The translations under genes and the position numbers were made by a program. Source: Phycisphaerales bacterium (GTDB lineage Bacteria > Planctomycetota > Phycisphaerae > Phycisphaerales > UBA1924). Taken from it: a stretch of DNA of 64,000 nt. Shown here piece by piece: positions 44,730-54,600 of the stretch. The notes under the pieces were generated by a model. That model was given only the letters and a program-made list of their open reading frames with translations. It searched no databases and was not told the origin of the DNA. The stretch lies in assembly GCA_029260495.1 (NCBI GenBank), contig JAJDDD010000008.1, forward strand, positions 1-64,000, in the 5' to 3' direction. Positions within the stretch are counted from its first letter, which is position 1. Every line of letters begins with the position of its first letter.

Positions 44730-46640
44730 ATGGGCAGCAACCACTCGAAAAACGGATCCCCCGGTACCCCCGGATCCCCAGAGACGACAATCGACTCTGC
44801 AGTCATTCGCTTTTGCGGCGACTCCGGCGACGGGATGCAGCTCGCGGGCGGGCAGTTCACGAATACATCCGCTCTCTTCGGGAATGACTTCGCAACCTTC
44901 CCCGACTTCCCGGCTGAGATCCGGGCGCCGCGCGGTACGACGTATGGCGTCTCCGGGTTTCAGGTGCAGTTTGCCAGCGATGATGTCTACACACCCGGCG
45001 ATCAAGTCAATGCGCTCGTCGCGATGAATCCCGCTGGGTTCAAGATGAATATCGAAGACGTCGAGCCCGGCGGGCTTGTGATTGTCAACGAAGACGAGTT
45101 CTCCAAACCCAACCTAAAAAAGTGCGGCTATCCGGATGGGTACAACCCGCTGACCGACGAAAATCTCACCACCAGCTACAACATCATCCCAATTCCAATG
45201 AGCCGGCTGACGCGCGAATCGCTCGCGAAATCCGGCATGGGCACGAAGGTGGTCGACCGAGCGCGCAACATGTATGCGCTCGGCATCGTCTACTGGCTCT
45301 ATGAGCGGCCGATCGAGACGACGGTGCGGTATCTTGAAAAGGTGTTTTCGGAGAAGAAAGGCCAGCCGGAGATCGCGGAGCTGAACGTGCAGGCTTTGAA
45401 GGCTGGCTATTACTTCGGCGAGACGGCGGAGATGATCCCGCGCTATCGCGTTCCGCCGGCGGTGCATGAGCCGGGAACGTATCGGCGCGTCAGCGGCAAT
45501 GAAGCGCTCGTGCTCGGACTTGTCACCGCAGCCCGCAAGGCGGAGAAAGAGATTCTGTACGCCAGCTATCCCATTACGCCGGCGTCAACCATTATTCACA
45601 GCATGGCCTACCTGAAGCAGTTCGGCGTGAAGACGTTTCAGGCTGAGGACGAGATCGCCGCTGTCTGCTCCGCGCTCGGCGCGAGCTTTGCGGGGAATAT
45701 CGGCATCACGGGGACGTCGGGCCCGGGGATGGCGCTGAAGGCCGAAGCGATCAGCCTTGCGGTGATGTTGGAGCTTCCGCTCGTCGTTATAGACGTGCAA
45801 CGGGCCGGCCCTTCGACAGGCATGCCGACCAAAACGGAACAGGCGGACCTGCTGCAGGCGTTCTACGGGCGCCCCAGTGAAAGCCCGTGCATTGTGCTCG
45901 CTGCGCAGAGTCCAGCGGATTGCTTCGACATCGCGTTTGAATCCGTTCGTCTGGCGGTCGCAGCGATGTGTCCGGTGATTGTGCTATCCGATGCGTATCT
46001 AGCTTCTGGCGCCGAACCGTGGCGTATCCCCAACGTCGATGAGATTGCGCCGATCAAGATCGTGCATCCGCAGGCTGACCAGCTCAACGGCGAAGAGTTC
46101 ATGCCCTACCGGCGCGATCCCGAGACACTCGCCAGGCCGTGGGCGATTCCCGGCGCCCCGGGGCTGGAACATCGAGTCGGTGGTTTGGAGAAAGCCGAAG
46201 GAACCGGCGATGTTTCCTACGACCCGGACAATCATCATCGCATGATGAAGATTCGCAACGAGAAGGTGCAAAGGGTCGCGCGCCTTATCCCGCCGCTCAA
46301 AGTGCGTGGGCCCGAGACCGGCGACGTGCTCGTGCTCGGCTGGGGCGGAACGTACGGCTCGATCGTCACAGCGGTCGATCGCCTTCGCGCTGAGGGGTGC
46401 TCCGTTTCTTCGGCTCACCTGCGCTATCTCAATCCGTTCCCGTCGAACCTTGGCGACGTCCTCGCGCGCTTCGAGAGGGTCGTTGTCCCGGAGATCAACC
46501 TCGGCCAGCTCAGCATGCTCATCCGCGCGAAGTACCGCATCGACACTGTGGACATCAACATCCTCCGCGGGCGCCCGCTGGTCACCAGCACGCTCGTTGA
46601 AACCATTCGAGGCATCATCGAATGCGCAGCAACCGTATGA
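44730..46640 (+). CDS. korA: 2-oxoacid:acceptor oxidoreductase, fused gamma-alpha subunit (KorA)
   Basis: 636 aa. It forms 2-oxoglutarate (or another 2-oxoacid):ferredoxin oxidoreductase with the next gene. The N-terminal gamma domain is VIRFCGDSGDGMQLAGGQFT with FPAEIRAPRGTTYGVSGFQV. The alpha domain has YASYPITPASTIIHSMAYL, AEDEIAAVCSALGASFAG, and SGPGMALKAEAISLAVMLEL. The ATG at 44730 is the likely start, with GAGGA upstream. No separate ferredoxin-like delta subunit is present, as in KorAB-type enzymes. It supplies reducing power or CO2-linked metabolism in the cytoplasm. Confidence 0.92.
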   Translation: MGSNHSKNGSPGTPGSPETTIDSAVIRFCGDSGDGMQLAGGQFTNTSALFGNDFATFPDFPAEIRAPRGTTYGVSGFQVQFASDDVYTPGDQVNALVAMNPAGFKMNIEDVEPGGLVIVNEDEFSKPNLKKCGYPDGYNPLTDENLTTSYNIIPIPMSRLTRESLAKSGMGTKVVDRARNMYALGIVYWLYERPIETTVRYLEKVFSEKKGQPEIAELNVQALKAGYYFGETAEMIPRYRVPPAVHEPGTYRRVSGNEALVLGLVTAARKAEKEILYASYPITPASTIIHSMAYLKQFGVKTFQAEDEIAAVCSALGASFAGNIGITGTSGPGMALKAEAISLAVMLELPLVVIDVQRAGPSTGMPTKTEQADLLQAFYGRPSESPCIVLAAQSPADCFDIAFESVRLAVAAMCPVIVLSDAYLASGAEPWRIPNVDEIAPIKIVHPQADQLNGEEFMPYRRDPETLARPWAIPGAPGLEHRVGGLEKAEGTGDVSYDPDNHHRMMKIRNEKVQRVARLIPPLKVRGPETGDVLVLGWGGTYGSIVTAVDRLRAEGCSVSSAHLRYLNPFPSNLGDVLARFERVVVPEINLGQLSMLIRAKYRIDTVDINILRGRPLVTSTLVETIRGIIECAATV

Positions 46641-46671
46641 CTCATGTCATCACATTAAAGAGAACCACGCG

Positions 46672-47706
46672 ATGATCCAGCCCCAACAGCAGGCGACAAG
46701 CCTTCCCGTCTACACGCCCAAGGACTTCACGTCTGATCAGGACGTTCGTTGGTGCCCGGGTTGCGGCGACTACGCGGTTCTTACTGCAGTGCGAAAGACT
46801 CTTCCGAATTTGCTGCACCGCAAGGAAGACTATGTGCTCGTCTCCGGCATCGGCTGCGCCGCCCGCTTCCCGTACTACATGGACACCTACGGCATTCACT
46901 CCATCCACGGCCGGGGTCTCGCGGTCGCGACGGGCGTCAAGCTCGCCAACCCGGATCTTCAGGTCATCGTCGTCTCCGGCGACGGCGACCTGCTCTCCAT
47001 CGGCGGCAACCACACCATCCATCTCATGCGCCGCAATCTCGATATCACCGTCATGCTCCTCAACAACCGCATCTATGGGCTGACGAAAGGTCAGTATTCC
47101 CCGACAAGTGAGGTCGGCAAGGTCACCGCCTCCACGCCCGACGGTTCGATCGACAATCCGATCAATCCCATCGCGCTTGCAGTCGCTGCAGGATGCACAT
47201 TCATCGCGCGGTGCATCGACATCGATATCAAAGCGACGAACGCCATCCTCGAGCGCGCGATCGCGCATAAGGGAACATCCTTCATCGAGGTCTACCAGGA
47301 CTGCAACATCTACAACCACCAAGCCTGGTTCTACGCATCACAAAAAGACTCGCGCCCGGAAACAACCGTCGAACTCGAACAAGGCAAGCCGCTCATCTTC
47401 GGCAAGGACCGTGACAAAGGCGTGCAACTCATCAACGGGCAGCCGCAGGTTGTGCGCCTGAATGAAAACGGCGTCAGCGAGAGCGATCTGCTGGTGCATG
47501 ATGAGAAGAACCCGTCGCTCGCGTTTCTCTACAGCCAGATGATGCAGCCGGATTTCCCCGAGCCGCTCGGCATCCTCCACGCCAACACAAGCCGCCCCAC
47601 CTACGACGCGCAGCTCCGCCAGCAACTCGACGACACAGTCGCAGCCAAAGGCCCGGGCGACCTGCGAGAGCTTCTCCGCGGCGATCAGACCTGGGAAGTG
47701 ACCTGA
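46672..47706 (+). CDS. korB: 2-oxoacid:ferredoxin oxidoreductase beta subunit (KorB)
   Basis: 344 aa, 31 nt after korA. The ThDP-binding beta subunit has VRWCPGCGDYAVLTAVRK, GIGCAARFPYYMDTYGIHSI, the GDGDLLSIGGNH ThDP motif and MLLNNRIYGLTKGQYSPTS. The Cys set WCPGCG, GIGC and DCNIYNH (with another Cys) can hold the 4Fe-4S cluster of this subunit. The ATG at 46672 is used; the longer frame upstream overlaps korA out of frame. Together with korA it completes the enzyme. Confidence 0.94.
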   Translation: MIQPQQQATSLPVYTPKDFTSDQDVRWCPGCGDYAVLTAVRKTLPNLLHRKEDYVLVSGIGCAARFPYYMDTYGIHSIHGRGLAVATGVKLANPDLQVIVVSGDGDLLSIGGNHTIHLMRRNLDITVMLLNNRIYGLTKGQYSPTSEVGKVTASTPDGSIDNPINPIALAVAAGCTFIARCIDIDIKATNAILERAIAHKGTSFIEVYQDCNIYNHQAWFYASQKDSRPETTVELEQGKPLIFGKDRDKGVQLINGQPQVVRLNENGVSESDLLVHDEKNPSLAFLYSQMMQPDFPEPLGILHANTSRPTYDAQLRQQLDDTVAAKGPGDLRELLRGDQTWEVT

Positions 47707-47798
47707 GCGTCGTCGCGCGCAGAGCCGGGGCAGGTGCTCATAGCGCCATGTAAGTTTCGCATTTTATAACTGGCCACCGAACGGGGCGATCGCGCGAT

Positions 47799-49562
47799 TT
47801 ATGTGCCCCACGAACCAAGCAGGAGTGCCAGGTCGCCTGATCCAACAAAGCCGTCGCCGTCGAGGTCTGCCGCGCACATATTCGGAGCGGGCGGGCACGG
47901 ACCCCAGCTTCCGAGAAGCAGCGAGAGGTCGCAGGCGCCAACGACGCCCACACCGTCAAGATCCGCCGGGTTGTTTGGCCGACCGAAAACAACGTATGAC
48001 TCACCGGTGACGACCTGCGGGATCGGATCGGCCAAGAACGCACCGATAATGATGTCGTCGATCCCGTCGCCGTTCACGTCGCCGCTGGCGGAGACGGACG
48101 AGCCACTCCTATCACCCGCATCGATTCCGTTGAGCATGAAGCCGTTGGTTCCGTTGAGGGTGGAGAGTTCGAACGATCCTCCCGCACCAAGGTTCTCTGC
48201 GCCGAAGACCACATAGGACTCACCAGCGCCGGAATAAATACTCGGGCCGGCAGAGGACGCGCCGATGATGAGGTCGTCGATCCCGTCGCCGTTGATATCG
48301 CCAGCGCTGGAAACGGATCGACCACTCAAATCGTTCGGATCGATCCCATTCAGGACGAAGCCGTTCGTTCCGTTCAATGAAGAGAGCTCGATCGAGCCGC
48401 CCGTGCCCACATTCGTTGCGCCGAAGACGACATATGATTCGCCGGCGCGGTCCTGTCCGTTCGGGTCGGCGTAGTATGCACTGATGATGATGTCGTCGAA
48501 CCCATCGCCGTTGACATCGCCGGCCAATGAGACGGCCCGTCCGCTCCTGTCATCCGCATCGATCCCGTTTAATACGAAGCCGTTGGTCCCGTCGAGGGAG
48601 GAGAGCTCGATCAAGCCGCCCGCGCCAAGATTCGTTGCTCCGAAGACAATGTAAGACTCGCCGGCATACGACCCGTTCGGGTCCGCCTTCATCGCGCCAA
48701 TGATGATGTCGTGGATGTTGTCGCCGTTGATATCACCAGCCGATGAGACGAAATAACCGCTCCAGTCCCTTACGTCGATTCCGTTCAACACAAAACCATT
48801 GGCCCCGTTGAGGTTGGAGAGTTCGATCGAGCCGCCTGCGCCAATATTCGGTGTGCCGAAAACAACGTAGGACTCGCCGGTGTCGGTTTTCCCGTTTGCA
48901 TCTGCGTAGGGTGCGCCGATGATGATGTCATCGATCCCGTCACCGTTCACGTCCCCGGCCGAGGAGACCGAGCGGCCGCTTTTGTCACTTACGTCGATTC
49001 CGTTCAAAACGAACCCGATACTCCCGTCGAGAGAGGAGAGGTTAATAGCGCCGCCAGCGCCGAGGTTCGCCGCGCCGAAGACGACGTAAGACTCGCCAGC
49101 GTAAATCTGCGCGTTCGGGCGGGCGTTTTGGGCGCCGATGATGAGGTCGTCGATCCCGTCGCCGTTGACATCTCCGGCCGAGGAAACGGAGATGCCGCTG
49201 AAGTCACCCCCGTCGATCCCGTTTAGAACGAAGCCATTGGTCCCGCTCAGAGAGGAAAGGTTGAAGATGCCGCTAGTGCCCACAGTTTCCCTACCAAAGA
49301 CAACGTAGGACTCGCCGCGGTTGGTCCCATTCGGAGCAAAGGCGGCGCCGATGATGATGTCGTCGATTCCGTCTCCGTTGACATCCCCGGCTGAGGAGAC
49401 GGAGACACCGCTCTTGTCGCCGTTATCGATTCCTTTCAAGGCAAAACCGTTAGTCCCATTGAGGGAGGAGAAATCAATCGATGCCGGGAAGGCGGCGATG
49501 GCCTGTGTCGAGCCGGCAAGGACGACGAGAGCAGCGGAAGAAGTGAAAACGTATCGTTTCAT
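47799..49562 (-). CDS. Secreted FG-GAP seven-repeat beta-propeller protein with dockerin-like tail
   Basis: 587 aa. The ATG at 49562 begins a signal peptide (MKRYVFTSSAALVVLAGSTQ). Seven tandem repeats of about 70 residues each carry the Ca-binding integrin-alpha type pattern SSAGDVNGDGIDDIIIGA and GESYVVFG, consistent with a seven-bladed propeller. The C-terminus has two Ca-loop repeats (GVVGACDLSLLLGSWG and GFVGSGDLALLLGSWG) of the same tail type as in the nearby proteases. It is probably cell-surface or extracellular. The decayed copy at 50902 is a close paralogue. Confidence 0.9.
   Translation of the reverse strand: MKRYVFTSSAALVVLAGSTQAIAAFPASIDFSSLNGTNGFALKGIDNGDKSGVSVSSAGDVNGDGIDDIIIGAAFAPNGTNRGESYVVFGRETVGTSGIFNLSSLSGTNGFVLNGIDGGDFSGISVSSAGDVNGDGIDDLIIGAQNARPNAQIYAGESYVVFGAANLGAGGAINLSSLDGSIGFVLNGIDVSDKSGRSVSSAGDVNGDGIDDIIIGAPYADANGKTDTGESYVVFGTPNIGAGGSIELSNLNGANGFVLNGIDVRDWSGYFVSSAGDINGDNIHDIIIGAMKADPNGSYAGESYIVFGATNLGAGGLIELSSLDGTNGFVLNGIDADDRSGRAVSLAGDVNGDGFDDIIISAYYADPNGQDRAGESYVVFGATNVGTGGSIELSSLNGTNGFVLNGIDPNDLSGRSVSSAGDINGDGIDDLIIGASSAGPSIYSGAGESYVVFGAENLGAGGSFELSTLNGTNGFMLNGIDAGDRSGSSVSASGDVNGDGIDDIIIGAFLADPIPQVVTGESYVVFGRPNNPADLDGVGVVGACDLSLLLGSWGPCPPAPNMCAADLDGDGFVGSGDLALLLGSWGT
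47990..49480 (-). repeat. Seven tandem 210-nt coding repeats (FG-GAP)
   Basis: The FG-GAP gene holds seven direct repeats with a period near 210 nt. Each includes the block GACGTCAACGGCGACGG-like (Asp/Asn/Gly loop) and GGAGAATCGTA-like segments, and pairs are highly similar at DNA level. Recombination between copies could change the propeller blade number. Confidence 0.7.
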
Positions 49563-49705
49563 GAGAATATCTCTTGGATCAGAAAAAGAACACAATTCAG
49601 CAACAACACTCGATTTAAAGCGCATTATCTTTGTCTTGAGGTTGAAAACCTCTCTCTCAAAGTCGTTTCCGAAGTATCTCGAACATGAATTGTTAAGCTA
49701 CAGAC

Positions 49706-50827
49706 ATGTCACAAGCATCTTCACAACCCCCGCAACAACCCAGCCTCGCCCTCACCGCCTCGCGCGGCCTCGTCAGTTGGATGGCGCGCGAGCGCGTCAG
49801 CCTTGCTTTCACGACGTACCAGGTCGGCAAGCTTTTCATGGTCGGCCTCCAGCCCGACGGGCGCCTCTCCGTCTTCGAGCGCACGTTCAACCGCTGCATG
49901 GGCCTGCACGCCAGCGACGATGCGCAAACGCTCTGGATGACATCGCTCTTCCAGCTTTGGCGCTTTGAGAACTACGTCCCGCCGGGCGCCGCAACCGCCG
50001 ACGGCTACGACCGGCTCTACGTCCCAACGCTCGGCCACACCACGGGCGACATTGACATTCACGACTTACATGTGCGCACAGATGGCACACCGGTCTTCGT
50101 CGCGACGCTCTTCAACTGTTTGGGAACGGTCAGCGCCGAGCGAAGCTTTGTGCCGCTATGGAAGCCGCCCTTTGTGTCGGCGCTGGTGGCGGAAGATCGC
50201 TGTCATCTCAACGGAATGGCTGTCGATCCCGCGACGCGCGAGCCCGCCTACGTCACGATCGTAAGCAAGTCTGATGTCAGCGACGGCTGGCGCGACCGGC
50301 GCGACGCCGGCGGCGTGCTCATGGATGTGCGCACCAACGAGGTCATCGCAGATGGGCTCTCCATGCCGCACTCACCCCGCGTGCATTCCGCCTGGCCTAA
50401 CCGGGTCTGGCTACTCAATGCAGGAACCGGCTTCCTCGGGTATGTGGATGTCGAAGCGGGCGCCAGTCAGTTCCACGAAGTTGCATTCTGCCCGGGATTC
50501 CTGCGCGGCATGAGCTTCATCGGGAAGAAAGCAATCGTCGGCCTGAGCGCAAGCCGTGAGAACCGAACATTCAGCGGCCTGCCTCTTGATGAAAATCTCA
50601 CCAAGCGCGACGCCGAGCCGCGCTGCGCGATTCATGTGATTGATCTTGAAACCGGCGCCACAGACCACTGGTTGCGCGTCGAGGGCGTTGTGCGCGAGCT
50701 CTACGACGTGGTGGCCCTGCACGGAGTTGTGCGCCCCAAACTGCTTGGCTTCAAGACAGATGAAATCCGCCGCACGCTTCGAGTAGATGAAGAACAGATG
50801 AATGAGCGAATGACGCCTCGGCAATGA
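49706..50827 (+). CDS. TIGR03032 family protein
   Basis: 373 aa with an ATG at 49706 and no signal peptide. It matches the TIGR03032/DUF4915 family of unknown function: LVSWMARERVSLAFTTYQVG, GKLFMVGL, GRLSVFERTFNRCMGLHA, HPRVHSAWPNRVWLLNAG-like (PHSPRVHSAWPNRVWLL), and CPGFLRGMSFIGKKAIVGLS. The pattern suggests a beta-propeller-like fold, and such genes often sit near surface or secretion loci. Here it is between an FG-GAP gene and its decayed paralogue, on the opposite strand. Function unknown. Confidence 0.85.
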   Translation: MSQASSQPPQQPSLALTASRGLVSWMARERVSLAFTTYQVGKLFMVGLQPDGRLSVFERTFNRCMGLHASDDAQTLWMTSLFQLWRFENYVPPGAATADGYDRLYVPTLGHTTGDIDIHDLHVRTDGTPVFVATLFNCLGTVSAERSFVPLWKPPFVSALVAEDRCHLNGMAVDPATREPAYVTIVSKSDVSDGWRDRRDAGGVLMDVRTNEVIADGLSMPHSPRVHSAWPNRVWLLNAGTGFLGYVDVEAGASQFHEVAFCPGFLRGMSFIGKKAIVGLSASRENRTFSGLPLDENLTKRDAEPRCAIHVIDLETGATDHWLRVEGVVRELYDVVALHGVVRPKLLGFKTDEIRRTLRVDEEQMNERMTPRQ

Positions 50828-50901
50828 CACTCACCGCCGATGAAATGGAGCCCATCGCATCACGCAGACAACCACTACCGGCAACGCGCTTTCTAGCTCG
50901 C

Positions 50902-51361
50902 TTATGTGCCCTACGAACCAAGAAGTAACGCAAGGTCTCTTTGATCCTATAAAACCATGACCAGTAAGATCGGCAGCGCATGCGTTCGGCGCAGGCTGAC
51001 ACACGCCCCAACTCCCGAGCAGCACAGCCAGATCCCCGGCTCAAACATTGCCATCCCCACTCAGGTCCACCGGATTTGTAGGACCGACGCCAAAGACCAC
51101 ATAGCTCTCGCCTGAACGGAGGCCGTTCGGAGCGGCGCGTTTGGCCCCGATGATGATGTCGTCAACGCCGTCGCCGTTCACGTCGTCGACGGCGGAGACG
51201 GAACGGCGGCTGAAGTCGTCCATGTCGACGCCGTTGATGACAAAGTCGTTCGTCCCATCAAGGCTCGAAAGCTCGAACACTGCCGGGAAGGCGCCAAGCG
51301 CCCGGGTCGACCCTGCCAAAACAACAAGAACAGCAGCGGAACTCAACGCATGCTTCTTCAT
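50902..51361 (-). pseudogene. Decayed paralogue of the FG-GAP secreted protein
   Basis: The ATG at 51361 opens a signal peptide (KKHALSSAAVLVVLAGSTRA) and one FG-GAP-like repeat (SVSAVDDVNGDGVDDIIIGA), then the frame reaches a TGA in the tail repeat at DLSGDGNV. In the same frame after this stop the tail continues as AGDLAVLLGSWGVCQPAPN and DLTGHGFIGS. A frameshift follows, then DLALLLGS with a TAG where the paralogue has Trp. The final 'GT, stop' matches the end of the FG-GAP gene at 47799. The original probably had several blades, most now lost. A readable ORF for 51041-51361 remains, so a short secreted peptide is not excluded. Confidence 0.75.
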
Positions 51362-51691
51362 GGGAGATCCTCCGGGGTTGTGGCGCGAACAGCCTGCCCG
51401 CAAGGAATCTCTTGTTACAAGTAGAATTTCGGCGCCGGAGCACCGCCTGCTCAGCCTCATCGCTACCCTCTCACTCACGCTCGCCTCCCCCAGCGTCCGC
51501 GCGATGAAGCGCGTGGCCATCCGGTTCGTTTCGTAACATCCGAGCGGCAAGATCGCGAAGCCCAGAAAGCACAAGCGGAAAAACCCGCTCGGTCGGCTCC
51601 GCGCCGGCATGCACACGAGACAACCGAACCATGAGATGGCGCCCCGAGCTTGGGCACGGAAAGAGATCGGCGCCCGAGCGATTGCGAGCGT
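51362..51691 (-). other. Intergenic region between the decayed gene and the M36 protease end
   Basis: I see no gene. It holds the upstream region of the decayed FG-GAP gene (GGAG just before 51361) and the space after the convergent-side protease stop. There is no hairpin with a T-run. Confidence 0.45.
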
Positions 51692-54600
51692 TTATCCCCA
51701 ACTTCCAAGCAGGGCAGCAAGATCCGCTGCGCCGACGAAACCGTCGCCGTTGAAGTCCGCAGGGCAGAGCGCAGGCGGCATTGGGCATGGTCCCCAACTG
51801 CCAAGTAGCATCGCGAGGTCGGCGGAGCCAACAAAGCCGTCGCCGTTGAGATCAAACTGTGACGGACTGAAGTTGCACACGAGTACGGTGACGCGAACGT
51901 CATCGACGCCAGCTTCGACGATAGAGCCTTCGGGCAGATCACGGGCGAGGAAGCGCACGCGCACCTGCGAGCTTGGCGCCGGAAAGATGTCATTAAGATT
52001 CCAGTTCTTGAAGACCCAGGCGTTGGCGTTCTCGGTGACATCTTCAAGGAGCGTCCACGTCATGCCGTCATCGTTGGAGACTTCGATAGGCATCGTGTCT
52101 GTGTTGGGGTTGGCGCCCTGATCGTTGGAATACCAGCGGTAGTAGCTCAGGAAAGCGTCGCCTCCGGTCGCATCGAAAGCGGGCGAGGTCAGTGTAGTCG
52201 TGCCGCCGTCGACATCATCGGCGCCGATGGACCCACCGATGATTCCCTGACCGGTGATGTAGCAGAGGGCGCCGGCGCCAGGTGTGTTGTCGAAGGCGGG
52301 CTGAGCTTCGGTGCCGACAGGATCAACGAGCATCCAGACGCCGGTAGTCGCGTCATCAGTCGGGGAGCCGACAATCCAGCCCGTGTCAAGGCCCTCGAAG
52401 TCATCATCAAAGCGGATGTCTTCGATGTTGGAAACGAAGAGTGAGAATGTCTCCGCCGGCGCCAATGGCGGATCAACGAACGTCGCCGTATCTGTCTGGG
52501 CTTGAATGTAGAACTGCACATCTTCACCGCACAGGAACGAAGGCAAGGTCGCGGTGTACTGGCCCGGCGAGTCAAGCGTGAGTCCGAACGCCTGGAAAGG
52601 AGCGCCATCAACGGAAACGAGGAGTGTTTCTGAGCCTGGGAACAGCGAACCCGCGCACGGGCCACTGATCTGGACGGCGAAGGTTTCCTGAACAGCAGGC
52701 GCCGCGACAGTTGGTGGCAGGCCGTTCGGGTAGCGAATGAAGAGTGTGTCCGGGAGGTCGAATGCCTCGATAACGCCAACGGTGTCTTCCGGAGGCGGAG
52801 CAAAGGCGCTGGAGCCAAGCCCGCGCGAAGCAAACCCGGACCAGACCTCACACAAGTCGTCGCCGCCCGAGACAAGCTCCGCAACGATGATCGCGTCACG
52901 CGATTCAACGTATGTGGGATTGGAATGAGAGAGCTTCATGCCATTGGTGACGAGTTGGAGCGCCCTTTCATTTCCAGCAAATCCGTGCTTCGCAATAAGA
53001 TTGGCTCGCACCTGCCACAGCGCACTGCACCAGACTTCACCAATATTGTGAACGGTGACCGGCGTAGCAGGTCCGAAGGCGGGATTGCGCGGAATCGATC
53101 CATCCGCCGCAAACTGGACAGCGTCAATATCAGCGAAAGTCAGTGGGCTCCGCATCTGATCGGTCGTATAGGGATAACGACGGATGCCGAAGTAAGCATT
53201 GTCGACATACCCCGGTTCACCAAGGAATGTGGCGTAGGCGCCGAGCGCGTAGATGGCGTTGGGATCATCGCCAGGCTCCGAGAGTAAAGAGAGCGCGTAG
53301 AAGTCGCTCCACCCTTCACCCATTCCGGCGCCCTGAAGCGTATTAAGCACACCATGCAAGCGGGTGCTTAGCCCGTGGGCAAGTTCGTGGATGACGACCT
53401 GAATGTCGAGGTCGCCATCGCGTGCAGGAACGGGATCAGGCCAGAGAAACATTTGCATTCTGCCGATCGATCCATCTGTGAAGGTAAGAAAATTAGCGTT
53501 CTCAGAGCCAACGCCATCCTGTGCCTGTGCCATCACCGCGTCACCGCCGATGCCGCCGCGCCCGAAGTTATTTGTCTGGAAGTTCGCGAAGTCTTCGGTG
53601 AAGCCGAGCCCGTACATGCGATCATGGAACCAGTTTGTCCAATAGAAGATGTTGGCGATCGCAGCGTCTGTGTATGTCGAGGGGTCTTGCGCAAGATCGA
53701 GTGGAAAATCGAAAGTTCGAAAAGGGCTGCCCTGCGTTCGGGGGAGGTCTGGTAGATCGTCGCCGTTCACGTCGGCAAAAGCATCGACATTGTTGCCGAT
53801 GAGTTCATTTTGACCGTCGGGAATCCAGCCGTCCGGGCTGGCGACGGGGTCCATCGAGACGAGTGTGTCGATCATGCGCGCAACGACGGCGCCTTGTGTT
53901 CCATCAGGCGTCGCAGGTCCGGGTGAGATCGGTTCAGGACTATCGCCCGCATAGAACGAGTAGGTGGCGGACTCAACGCCGCCGTAGACCGTGTGATTAT
54001 GCCTTGAGAGCACGGCGCCGTCGGCAGCGTCGACATAAACGCGATAGACATCAGCGCTTTGGACGGCGCCAATCGTGATTTCAAAAGCAGCGCGAACACG
54101 CGAAGGCGCCACCGGAAAATAGACAAATCGTGTGAATACAGGAAGCTGCAAATCTGCGCTGCGCGCAAAGACCTGGCGATGCTCAGTATCCGGCGCCGGA
54201 GTCATCGCACGCAGCGGCTCCTTAAGTTCTGCACCGATCGCCTTGGCTGCAAGCCCCACTGCCTCCGCGCGCGAAAGCAGCGCCTGAGCGCCGCCGATCT
54301 TCTCCGCCGGACTCTCAATCATGGTGCTTGAGACGGTCACCATTCGCCCCGCTCGATCGACATTGGCCCGGAGCTCAGCGCCAACGACATCAACTTCGCC
54401 AACACGCTGCTGACGCCAAATTGTCGTCACGCCGTTGGCGCTGACGCCGCGCCGGGTTGTGCGGGCGGTGAGCAGCGAGTTCTCGTCAATACGCATCAGC
54501 TCACGGTTGGCGCGGACAAAGTCCAGCATGACCTGCTCGGGATTGACAGCGCCAATGACAGCAGGAGTCAGCATCTGACGCGTTGAGCGGATGAACTTCG

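Noticed and set aside
44730-47706. korAB as pyruvate:ferredoxin oxidoreductase
   Set aside because: The fused gamma-alpha plus beta layout without a delta subunit fits KorAB better; the substrate was kept as 2-oxoacid because motifs alone do not settle it.
48000-49500. Tandem repeat resembling a CRISPR or satellite
   Set aside because: Repeats are 210-nt coding units inside an intact FG-GAP gene, with no spacers.
51041-51361. TGA in the decayed FG-GAP gene as Sec
   Set aside because: The paralogue has Gly there, and a frameshift plus another stop follow, so decay is simpler.
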